11,578 nt of DNA, taken from Lachnospiraceae bacterium (GTDB lineage Bacteria; Bacillota; Clostridia; Lachnospirales; Lachnospiraceae). Both the position numbers and the translations under genes were made by a program. Location of the stretch: the NCBI GenBank assembly GCA_009774155.1, contig VSNE01000055.1:1-11578 (forward strand), read 5' to 3'. This document shows, in pieces, positions 1 to 6,010 of this stretch. Position 1 is the stretch's first letter. Each line of letters opens with the position of its first letter. Below the pieces are notes generated by a model. It saw only the letters and a program-made list of their open reading frames with translations. It did no database searches and was not told where the DNA came from.

Positions 1-407
1 ACAAAATACTGTTACACATATCTCCCCGGCTCCTCATTTAATTTCTCATACTCCACAATCAACTGCACGCCGCACTGAAGAAGCTCCGGAAGAAGAGAAC
101 GATGCCAGGAAGAATACGGGCAGCTGAGAAAATGGTGCACCCTGTCATGAATTGCGTCAAGCTGCTGCTGGGGCGTCATACCCGAAAAATCCTTCTTGGA
201 ATACTCTGCATTCACCATGTCCTTCAGAGAGGCAACCCGAACCATAAAAAACTCATCCAGGTTGGAGGATGTGATGCTTAAAAATTTCAGGCGTTCAAAC
301 AGCCGGTTTCCTTTGTCTCTCGCCTCCCCTAAAATGCGTTCGTCAAAGCCCAGCCAGCTCAGTTCCCGGTTTTCAAAATATTCCGGTTTCATAAATTCTT
401 TTTTCAC
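1..407 (-). pseudogene. ppk: Polyphosphate kinase 1, N-terminal part, interrupted by in-frame TAA
   Basis: PPK1 reversibly polymerises the gamma-phosphate of ATP into inorganic polyphosphate. The visible 131 codons match the PPK1 N-terminal domain: ENRELSWLGFDERIL (residues 12-26) and FLSITSSNLDEFF (about 42-54) are family hallmarks. The start is GTG at 405-407, preceded by GGGGGA at a suitable distance; the ATG five codons later has a weaker site. The gene begins 12 bases after the ppx stop, the usual ppx-ppk pairing. The frame stops at TAA (12-14), whereas PPK1 is normally about 700 residues with its catalytic histidines far downstream. The three codons after the TAA, in the same frame, read Gln-Tyr-Phe. 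From memory, this aligns with the HYF that follows the same segment in E. coli PPK, with the stop sitting on an ordinary residue. I infer a point nonsense mutation or a base error. The rest of the gene lies outside the window. Confidence 0.82.
12..14 (-). other. In-frame ochre stop within ppk
   Basis: The TAA occurs where the PPK1 N-terminal domain should continue. One base change from GAA, AAA, CAA or similar would give it. TAA is the natural stop of cstA, rimO, pgsA and cinA nearby, so recoding is not a plausible explanation. Confidence 0.7.
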
Positions 408-419
408 GGTAACATCCCC

Positions 420-1964
420 CTAATGTAATTTCTTGGCCTTCAAAATGGGCCTGATGCTGAACACATCCTCAAAGAATCCTGATTTTTCCATAAACAGCGC
501 CTGCTCCAGCGTCAGATCCTCTGTCGTATCCACCAGAATCTGCATCGTATGATTATCCTTTACATTTACATGGATATCCTTAATCTTCTGTTTATGGCTC
601 CGGTCCAGCGCATTGGCAACCCGAAGAATTGCGGTCAGCTTCACAACCGTCATATACTCGCTGCGCTCCAGAATAGAAGATATGGCCAGCTCTTCAAACG
701 GAAGAATGTTTCCGCTGTTAAACCGCACTACATTTGCCACGATCTCCCGTTCCGCATGGGACAGACCGATAATCTCCGTCGCCATGATAATATTATAGGA
801 GCATTCTGAGGATTGGGCCATATTGATGTATTTGCCGCAGTCATGAAGAAGGACTGCAATCCGAAGAAGCAGCCGCTCCCGTTTTCCCAGCCCGTGAATA
901 GACTTTGTTTTGTCATAGATAACAAGAGCATTCTTCTCCATCGTCATTGTATGACTCCGGTTCGTATGATAACGCTTCGCGATATTTCTCGCAGCTTCGA
1001 TAATATCATTTTCAAAATTATGCTGGGGCCTTAAAATTTTTTTCCGCTCCGCGAAATCAAAGGCCAGACCATCCCCCAGATCCATACCGAGAATCACCAC
1101 ATTCTCGGCGCCCGTCTCTTCCAGAAGCCTTTTATAGATAACCAGGGTCGGCAGAAGCAGGGAGCTGTTCTCTGTAGATATTCCAAGCTCAGAAGCCATC
1201 GCCGTCTGTCCCTTCTGAATAAATTCATCATAGAAGGTAATAAACTCCTCCTTGGTTATCTGATTGACCTCGCGGTCTCTGTGAATATACTTATTAATGT
1301 ACTGAATATAATTTCCAACCAGCAGTAAATAACGGATATTCCGTTCCTTCAGATACAGCCTCCGGTAAGTGCGCATTTCATTATTCAAAAGCTCCTCAAT
1401 GACAGCCGCATACCGGACAGTCCTCTCAGCCACGTCCGCCAGACGTTCTCTCAGGCGCAGGGTGCCAAGACGGATATTCTGCGTTGTCACCAGGTTGTCC
1501 TTATCATACAGGGATAACTGAATGCTTCCGCCTCCCACATCCACAATAGCGGTTCCTTTTTCAATGATTTCCTGAAACCTTTCGGAATTAAAGGCAATGG
1601 ATTTATATCCGATAAAGCGCTGCTCCGAATTGCTGAGCACCTCCAGACGGACGCCTGTTTTTAAATAAATGCGGTCCAGAAGTACAAGGTTATTTCTCGT
1701 TTCCCGAATGGCGCTTGTTGCGCAGGCACGATATTCCTCCACTCCGAATTCCTTCATAATTCTCTGAAAGTCCTGAAGGACTCTGCACAGCTCATCCACC
1801 AGCTCCGTTCCAATCCTGCCGGTCGCGTATGCATCCTTTCCAAGCTCCATCCGGTGTCTCACATGATTTACCGCACGGATTCCCTTTCTGGCTGAAAGCT
1901 CATAAATTTTCAAATTTACCTCATAGCTTCCCACATCAATTGCAGCAAACATTGTGCATGCCAT
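420..1964 (-). CDS. ppx: Ppx/GppA family phosphatase with C-terminal HD-type domain
   Basis: This is a Ppx/GppA family enzyme, which removes terminal phosphate from polyphosphate and/or converts pppGpp to ppGpp. At 514 residues it has the long architecture. The N-terminal actin-like fold carries phosphate-binding loop 1 (AAIDVGS, residues 7-13), SNSEQRFIGYKS with the likely catalytic Glu114, and loop 2 (DVGGGS, 142-147). The C-terminal half carries an HD-type motif, LLHDCGKY (372-379), and NALDRSHKQ (451-459), as in full-length exopolyphosphatases. The ATG at 1964 is preceded by GGGAGGGAG at good spacing, which favours it over the ATG four codons later. It starts 31 bases after nrdG and ends in TAG 12 bases before ppk, so it is probably cotranscribed with both. 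Sequence alone does not separate Ppx from GppA activity; ppk next door favours polyphosphate turnover. If ppk is truly dead, this enzyme would lack polymer from that source. Confidence 0.9.
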   Translation of the reverse strand: MACTMFAAIDVGSYEVNLKIYELSARKGIRAVNHVRHRMELGKDAYATGRIGTELVDELCRVLQDFQRIMKEFGVEEYRACATSAIRETRNNLVLLDRIYLKTGVRLEVLSNSEQRFIGYKSIAFNSERFQEIIEKGTAIVDVGGGSIQLSLYDKDNLVTTQNIRLGTLRLRERLADVAERTVRYAAVIEELLNNEMRTYRRLYLKERNIRYLLLVGNYIQYINKYIHRDREVNQITKEEFITFYDEFIQKGQTAMASELGISTENSSLLLPTLVIYKRLLEETGAENVVILGMDLGDGLAFDFAERKKILRPQHNFENDIIEAARNIAKRYHTNRSHTMTMEKNALVIYDKTKSIHGLGKRERLLLRIAVLLHDCGKYINMAQSSECSYNIIMATEIIGLSHAEREIVANVVRFNSGNILPFEELAISSILERSEYMTVVKLTAILRVANALDRSHKQKIKDIHVNVKDNHTMQILVDTTEDLTLEQALFMEKSGFFEDVFSIRPILKAKKLH

Positions 1965-1995
1965 GACTGCTCCCTCCCATATCTTAAGTCATTCC

Positions 1996-2484
1996 CTACT
2001 CATAAAGAACTGTTTTTCCCAACTCCCGGGACATTTTCACATCTATCACCTTTTGATTGGAGCTTCCCCTCCACGGAAGATTATTATCCTTCAGCTCTTC
2101 TACAAACCTTCCGTCCACCACCACATCCACATAGCGCATCAGCTCCAGATTACAGATTTCCTCCCAGAGATAGCCGGTATAAAGCCAGATCGTCTTCTTC
2201 GGATATTTTGCCTTAATCTCCTTTACCAGCTCCAAAAGTCCGTCTCTTGTCCCCGTATAAAGCGGATCGCCGCCGCTGAAAGTAATTCCGCTGATATATT
2301 CCTTATCCAGCTCTTCAAAAATTTCCTGCCTGGCATCCTCGTCAAAGGGAAGTCCTCCCTCCGGGTCCCAGGTAATCGGATTCTGGCAGTTCCTGCATTT
2401 ATGAGAGCACCCGGCAAACCAGAGTACAACCCGAAGGCCATCCCCATTCAGCATATCTGTTTTTGTAATGTTGTGATACCTCAT
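1996..2484 (-). CDS. nrdG: Anaerobic ribonucleoside-triphosphate reductase activating protein
   Basis: NrdG is the radical-SAM activase that installs the glycyl radical on the class III ribonucleotide reductase NrdD, allowing dNTP synthesis without oxygen. The 162-residue length is normal for the family. The cluster motif C-x3-C-x2-C is Cys26, Cys30 and Cys33, within AGCSHKCRNCQNP, and the SAM-binding GGDP lies at 71-74. The start ATG has a GGAGG element about 11 bases upstream. The gene begins 25 bases after cinA and ends in TAG 31 bases before ppx, so it probably shares their transcript. The partner gene nrdD is not in the window, although nrdD and nrdG are often adjacent. The assignment is firm from the motif and length. 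Confidence 0.93.
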   Translation of the reverse strand: MRYHNITKTDMLNGDGLRVVLWFAGCSHKCRNCQNPITWDPEGGLPFDEDARQEIFEELDKEYISGITFSGGDPLYTGTRDGLLELVKEIKAKYPKKTIWLYTGYLWEEICNLELMRYVDVVVDGRFVEELKDNNLPWRGSSNQKVIDVKMSRELGKTVLYE

Positions 2485-2509
2485 GAAAATCTCTGCCTCC
2501 GCTCTCCCC

Positions 2510-3256
2510 TTATATCTGATAATTCTCCAGGATACATCTGCGCAGAAGCGTCAGCGCATTTACAACTGCCAGCTCCCGAATCTCCCTGCGGTCCCCGCTG
2601 AAATGAAATTCTTCCACTTCAATCCGGCCTTTTACATTACAGCCAATATAAACCAGCCCTACCGGCTGCCCGTCCTCCCCTCCGTCCGGGCCGGCATATC
2701 CGGTTACGCTCACACAGACATCCGAGTTTGTGAGAATAGCTCCTCCACGGGCCATCTCCCAGGCAGTCTGTTCGCTTACCGCCGTATACTTTTTCAGCGT
2801 CATCTTTTTCACACCGACAAATTTCCGCTTCGCCTTATTGGAATAGGTGATAAATCCCTGCTTAAACACTGCCGACACCCCTGCCACATTCGTAAGACGT
2901 GCACTTAACATCCCTCCTGTACAGGATTCCACGGTTGTAAGCGTCAGCTCCTGTTCCTTCAGAAGCTGGATAATGGTCTCCTCCAGGGTCACCTTAGGAT
3001 TCGTCGTATAAATACAGCTTCCAAGACGGATCTTCAGTTCCCGTACCACGCTTTTCACCCTGTCTTTGGCTTCCTCCTCTTTCTCTGACTGGGCAGAGAT
3101 ACGGATATTCACTTCTCCGGGTACGGATTGGAACATAACTACCAGCTTATTTTGTACAGCCAGCAGATCCTGAAGCTGCCTTTTCACCTCTTCCTCCTCC
3201 ATGCCGCAAATCTTCACTGTTTTTGAATAAGAATAACTCTGCGCCTCATTTTCCAT
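2510..3256 (-). CDS. cinA: CinA-like protein lacking the N-terminal domain; NMN amidohydrolase (PncC) domain
   Basis: The C-terminal domain of the CinA family (PncC) deamidates nicotinamide mononucleotide to nicotinic acid mononucleotide in NAD recycling. Residues 90-245 form that domain, with ESCTGG at 110-115 and TGYAGPDGG at 185-193. Residues 10-86 resemble the small linker domain of long CinA proteins (PGEVNIRI, then a segment ending LGSCIYT). Full CinA is about 410 residues and starts with a COG1058 molybdopterin-binding-like domain active on ADP-ribose-type substrates. That domain is absent here: the 248-residue protein starts directly in the linker. There is no room for a remnant, because the ATG lies 2 bases after the pgsA stop. 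A GGAGGG element inside the pgsA tail serves as ribosome binding site. I infer a clean domain loss rather than a frameshift. The enzyme assignment of the PncC part is well supported by motif. Confidence 0.85.
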   Translation of the reverse strand: MENEAQSYSYSKTVKICGMEEEEVKRQLQDLLAVQNKLVVMFQSVPGEVNIRISAQSEKEEEAKDRVKSVVRELKIRLGSCIYTTNPKVTLEETIIQLLKEQELTLTTVESCTGGMLSARLTNVAGVSAVFKQGFITYSNKAKRKFVGVKKMTLKKYTAVSEQTAWEMARGGAILTNSDVCVSVTGYAGPDGGEDGQPVGLVYIGCNVKGRIEVEEFHFSGDRREIRELAVVNALTLLRRCILENYQI

Positions 3257-3258
3257 CT

Positions 3259-3801
3259 TTAAATACTTCCCTCCAGAATTACATGTTTATTTTTTATAAG
3301 ATAATCAATCAGAGAAATGATCGTCAGCGCCAGGGATATCCAGACCAGAAGCTGTCCCAGCAGATCAAAAGCTCCGCCAAAATCCAAAAGCAGTACAATG
3401 ATCATCAGCATCTGGAAGGTCGTCTTAAATTTCCCCCAGTAGCTGGCTGCAATCACAACTCCATTGTCTGATGCCACTAAGCGGAAGCCGCTGATAATGA
3501 ATTCCCTGCTGATTATCACTATCACTATCCACGCCGGAAGTCTGTCGGTTGATACCAGACAGATAAGGGCCGCGCAAACCAGCAGCTTATCTGCCAGCGG
3601 GTCCATAAATTTTCCGAAATTTGTCACCATATTGTACTTTCTTGCGATCTTTCCGTCCAGCAGATCCGTCAGGCTGGCTGTCACAAAAAGCGCCACTGCA
3701 ATATATTTACTATATCCCGGAATCAGATCCGCTAATGCAAACAGTACAAAAAACGGTATCATCAGTACACGCAGTATGGTCAGTTTATTCGGTAAATTCA
3801 T
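3259..3801 (-). CDS. pgsA: CDP-diacylglycerol-glycerol-3-phosphate 3-phosphatidyltransferase
   Basis: PgsA makes phosphatidylglycerol phosphate from CDP-diacylglycerol and glycerol 3-phosphate, the committed step to phosphatidylglycerol, in the cytoplasmic membrane. The CDP-alcohol phosphatidyltransferase signature D-x2-D-G-x2-A-R-x8-G-x3-D-x3-D is complete. Numbered from the ATG, it runs from Asp46 to Asp71. The surrounding sequence is strongly hydrophobic, with about five to six membrane segments. The 180-residue length is typical. I place the start at ATG 3799-3801 because AGGAG (3811-3815) lies 9 bases upstream; a TTG two codons earlier would be too close to that site. The first 17 bases overlap the end of rimO, implying translational coupling, and cinA follows after 2 bases. 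The rimO-pgsA-cinA order is familiar in Clostridia. Confidence 0.94.
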   Translation of the reverse strand: MNLPNKLTILRVLMIPFFVLFALADLIPGYSKYIAVALFVTASLTDLLDGKIARKYNMVTNFGKFMDPLADKLLVCAALICLVSTDRLPAWIVIVIISREFIISGFRLVASDNGVVIAASYWGKFKTTFQMLMIIVLLLDFGGAFDLLGQLLVWISLALTIISLIDYLIKNKHVILEGSI

Positions 3802-5125
3802 CTGCAATCTCTCCTATTAAATCATATTCATCTGCCCCGGTTACACGCGCCTTCACAAAGTCTCCGGACATCAGCTCCCCTGGCGTCTGAATAAAAATAT
3901 AGCCGTCCACATCCGGCGCATCCTTATAGGTCCGGGCGGCATAGGCAGCTTCCTCTGCTAGCTTTCCCTCTATCATGCATAAAAGCTCCCTTCCTATCAT
4001 ATCCTCCGCTTTTTCAAAAGAAATCTCCTGCTGAAGCTCCATAATCTCGGCCCGGCGTTCTTCCTTCAGTTCCTCCGGTATTTGATCCGGAAAATCTGCT
4101 GCCGGAGTATCCTCCTCCGGAGAATAGGCAAATACGCCAAGCCTGTCAAATTTCACTTCCTTTACAAATGCCAGCAGTTCCTCATGATCCTCCCTTGTTT
4201 CTCCCGGAAAACCGCTGATCAGTGTTGTTCTCAGGCAAATATCCGGGATCTCCCTACGAAGCTTTGATACTATATCCCAAAGATCCTGCCGGGTTGTCCT
4301 CCGTCCCATCCGCTTCAGTATCCGATCAGAGGCATGCTGAACCGGAAGATCCAGGTAATTACAGATTTTCGGTTCCTCCCGGATCGTCTGAATCAGCTCG
4401 TCATAGATATCCTCCGGATAACAATATTGTACCCGTATCCAGCGGATTCCCTTAATACCGCAAAGCTTTTTAAGAAGCCTGTGAAGACTTTTCTCTCCAT
4501 ACAAATCCACTCCGTAGAGCGTAGTCTCCTGAGCTACCAGAATCAACTCTTTTACGCCCTGTTCCGCCAGTTCCTCTGCTTCCCTTACCAGCCGTTCCAG
4601 CGGATAGCTCCGGTAGCTGCCGCGAAGCTTCGGAATAATACAGTAGGTACAATGCTTATCGCACCCTTCTGCAATCTTCAGGTGCGCATAGTGTCCTCCC
4701 GTCGTCAGCACCCGTTTGCCATTATCCGCTGCCAGACGATCAATATCCTCACATCTTAATATTTGTTTTCCGTCCAGCGCGCTGTCAATGGCTTCCGTGA
4801 TACTGTCGCAGGACGTAGTCCCTAAAACCGCATCCACCTCCGGAATCTCGTCCATAATTTCCTGCTTATAACGCTGTGCCAGGCAGCCGGTTACAATCAG
4901 GGCCTTGCAGATTCCCTCCTTTTTATATTCCGCCATTTCCAGAATCGTGTTGACGCTTTCCTCTTTGGCATCCCCAATAAAACAGCAGGTATTGATCACG
5001 ATGATGTCCGCCTCTGTCTCATCATCTGTAAATCCATATCCATCCTTTGCCAAGATCCCCAGCATCACCTCCGAGTCCACCAGGTTTTTATCACAGCCAA
5101 GAGATACAAATAATATTTTCATCAT
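3785..5125 (-). CDS. rimO: Ribosomal protein S12 methylthiotransferase RimO
   Basis: RimO is a radical-SAM enzyme that adds a methylthio group to the conserved aspartate of ribosomal protein S12. Numbered from the chosen start, the N-terminal domain carries Cys11 (SLGCDKNLVDSE), Cys47 (NTCCF) and Cys81 (TGCLAQR) for one 4Fe-4S cluster. The radical-SAM motif C-x3-C-x2-C is Cys155, Cys159 and Cys162 (EGCDKHCTYC). The C-terminal roughly 65 residues fit a TRAM domain. SLGCDKNLVDSE and GSYRSYPLE favour RimO over its relatives MiaB and MtaB. The frame is open up to an ATG at 5161, but that ATG has no ribosome binding site and would add 12 residues the family lacks. ATG 5125 (or the next codon, 5122) has AAAGGAG at 5138-5144, 12 bases upstream, rather a long spacing. 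Protein length is then 446, as usual for RimO. The end overlaps pgsA. Confidence 0.94.
   Translation of the reverse strand: MMKILFVSLGCDKNLVDSEVMLGILAKDGYGFTDDETEADIIVINTCCFIGDAKEESVNTILEMAEYKKEGICKALIVTGCLAQRYKQEIMDEIPEVDAVLGTTSCDSITEAIDSALDGKQILRCEDIDRLAADNGKRVLTTGGHYAHLKIAEGCDKHCTYCIIPKLRGSYRSYPLERLVREAEELAEQGVKELILVAQETTLYGVDLYGEKSLHRLLKKLCGIKGIRWIRVQYCYPEDIYDELIQTIREEPKICNYLDLPVQHASDRILKRMGRRTTRQDLWDIVSKLRREIPDICLRTTLISGFPGETREDHEELLAFVKEVKFDRLGVFAYSPEEDTPAADFPDQIPEELKEERRAEIMELQQEISFEKAEDMIGRELLCMIEGKLAEEAAYAARTYKDAPDVDGYIFIQTPGELMSGDFVKARVTGADEYDLIGEIADEFTE
3811..3815 (-). promoter_or_regulatory. Ribosome binding site deciding the pgsA start
   Basis: AGGAG lies 9 bases upstream of ATG 3799-3801, inside the rimO tail. 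It rules against the TTG at 3805-3807, which would be only three bases from it. Confidence 0.6.
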
Positions 5126-5170
5126 AGATGATGCAGTCTCCTTTGATATTTTATTCCTCATGGGATAAGC

Positions 5171-5434
5171 TTAATCAGAAACAGAATTCAATACCCTGTC
5201 AATCTCTGCAAGCAGTCTGTCCTTTGCCGCCGGTTTCAGGAAATACCCTGCCGGCTTCAGCTTCAATACCGCCTCCACATTGGCCCGGTCATTAATGGCG
5301 GTCAGGAAAATCACGGGAATATTTTTCAGCTCCTCCTCTGCACGGATCATCTCAAGCGTCATTTTCCCGTCGCAGACCGGCATTTCATAATCCAGCAAAA
5401 TCAGATCCGGCCGCTTTTTGCCGATGGAGGTCAT
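5171..5434 (-). CDS. C-terminal fragment of the second receiver (87 aa), possible restart
   Basis: In the same frame, 18 bases after the amber codon, an ATG could restart translation. A GGGG stretch about 8 to 11 bases before it is a weak ribosome binding site. The product keeps the phospho-acceptor (LILLDYEMPVCDG), FLTA and FLKP. It lacks the first strand and the acidic pair that bind Mg2+, so it is unlikely to fold as a working receiver alone. It ends in TAA ahead of rimO. It is probably only the tail of a broken gene. Confidence 0.35.
   Translation of the reverse strand: MTSIGKKRPDLILLDYEMPVCDGKMTLEMIRAEEELKNIPVIFLTAINDRANVEAVLKLKPAGYFLKPAAKDRLLAEIDRVLNSVSD
5174..5202 (-). promoter_or_regulatory. 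Possible sigma-70 promoter for the rimO cluster
   Basis: A perfect -35 box TTGACA (5197-5202) is followed after exactly 17 bases by TCTGAT (5174-5179), a 4/6 match to TATAAT. It lies in the last codons of the upstream receiver gene. Transcription would begin near 5167, about 40 bases before the preferred rimO start, and would almost exclude the ATG at 5161. The -10 box is weak, so this is tentative. Confidence 0.35.
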
Positions 5435-5452
5435 TGCCTGCGCCCCGGAGTT

Positions 5453-5455
5453 CTA
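5453..5455 (-). other. In-frame amber stop within receiver 2
   Basis: TAG interrupts YEVAV-stop-NSGAQAM with no shift in frame. Single-base ancestors could be GAG, AAG, CAG, TCG, TTG, TGG, TAC or TAT. In the receiver of the neighbouring kinase the aligned residue is Ala740. TAG is a genuine stop for nrdG and ppx nearby, which argues against recoding. Confidence 0.75.
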
Positions 5456-5953
5456 CACAGCCACTTCATAATACTCTTCCAGCATGGCTTTCATTGTACG
5501 GAGTACCGTACCGTTATCATCCACGACCAGAATCCGCTTCTTATCAGCCGTTTCTCCTCTCTCCTTTGCCGCATCCCTTTCTATTTCCTTCCTGTCCAGC
5601 CCAAGCTTTGCGCATACCGCGTCCAGGATCGCCGTATTTTCCGCCGGGCAGAGCAGATTTTCAAACTGACTGTTCTCATAATACGGAAGGAATGGATTGA
5701 TTTCCTCCTCTGTTCCCATGGTCAGAACCGGAATCTGTGCATAACGGCCGTTCAGCATAACAAATATGGACGTGTCGATATCATCCGCGTCAATCAGGCT
5801 GAGCAAAACCAGATCAGGATTTACAATTTTAAGCATCCCCTCCAGAACGTCCGTATTCTCGGAACAAAGCTGCACATGAAAATACCGGGACAAAAATTTG
5901 TTTGTTTCTTCCACCGCATTGTTAAGTTTCCCTATCAATAAAATTTTTTTCAT
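5453..5953 (-). CDS. N-terminal fragment of the double-receiver protein (166 aa)
   Basis: This is the product expected if TAG terminates normally. It has the whole degenerate receiver plus the first strand-helix-strand of receiver 2 (ILVVDDNG at 141-148). The phospho-acceptor aspartate and conserved lysine are missing, so it should not take up phosphate. AGGAGG (5959-5964), 5 bases before the ATG, predicts good translation. A role as a phosphate-independent partner of the kinase is conceivable but unsupported. Confidence 0.6.
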   Translation of the reverse strand: MKKILLIGKLNNAVEETNKFLSRYFHVQLCSENTDVLEGMLKIVNPDLVLLSLIDADDIDTSIFVMLNGRYAQIPVLTMGTEEEINPFLPYYENSQFENLLCPAENTAILDAVCAKLGLDRKEIERDAAKERGETADKKRILVVDDNGTVLRTMKAMLEEYYEVAV

Positions 5954-6010
5954 TTCTTCCTCCTAATTGTTAACCGCGGAAAATTCGTAAAGCGTATTTT
6001 CTACGGAGCT

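Larger units (their letters stand above)
5171..5953 (-). pseudogene. Double-receiver response regulator interrupted by an amber codon
   Basis: Read through, this frame encodes 260 residues with two CheY-like receivers joined by a charged linker (about 120-138). Receiver 1 (1-118) is degenerate. The acidic pair after the first strand is replaced by Gly-Lys, and the phospho-acceptor position is Ser in PDLVLLSLID (46-55). Receiver 2 (139-258) is canonical, with Asp145-Asp146, phospho-acceptor Asp188 (LILLDYEMP), Thr218 and Lys240 (FLKP). There is no DNA-binding, cyclase or other output domain. A TAG at codon 167 (5453-5455) falls between strand 2 and helix 2 of receiver 2, and the frame continues intact in perfect receiver sequence. 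It starts at ATG 5953 behind AGGAGG, 57 bases after the hybrid kinase, so it is the natural phosphorelay partner of that kinase's Hpt domain. As read, neither piece is a complete active receiver. Confidence 0.75.

Noticed and set aside
1954..2601. A 215-codon plus-strand open frame spanning nrdG
   Set aside because: It is antisense to nrdG and parts of its neighbours and has no family-like motifs; the minus-strand gene there is certain.
3802..3807. pgsA start at TTG 3805-3807
   Set aside because: It is too close to the AGGAG element; the ATG at 3799-3801 has proper spacing.
5126..5161. rimO start at ATG 5161
   Set aside because: There is no ribosome binding site, the 12 extra residues are unlike the family N-terminus, and it lies about 6 bases after the possible transcription start.
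5453..5455. TAG as a recoded sense codon (for example pyrrolysine or suppressor readthrough)
   Set aside because: nrdG and ppx end at TAG at normal lengths, no readthrough structure is evident, and the other lesion in the window is TAA. Ordinary nonsense or base error is simpler.
5954..6010. Short hairpin CGTA-GAAAA-TACG in the gap between the kinase and the receiver gene
   Set aside because: A 4-bp stem without a T-run is too weak for a terminator or regulatory call.
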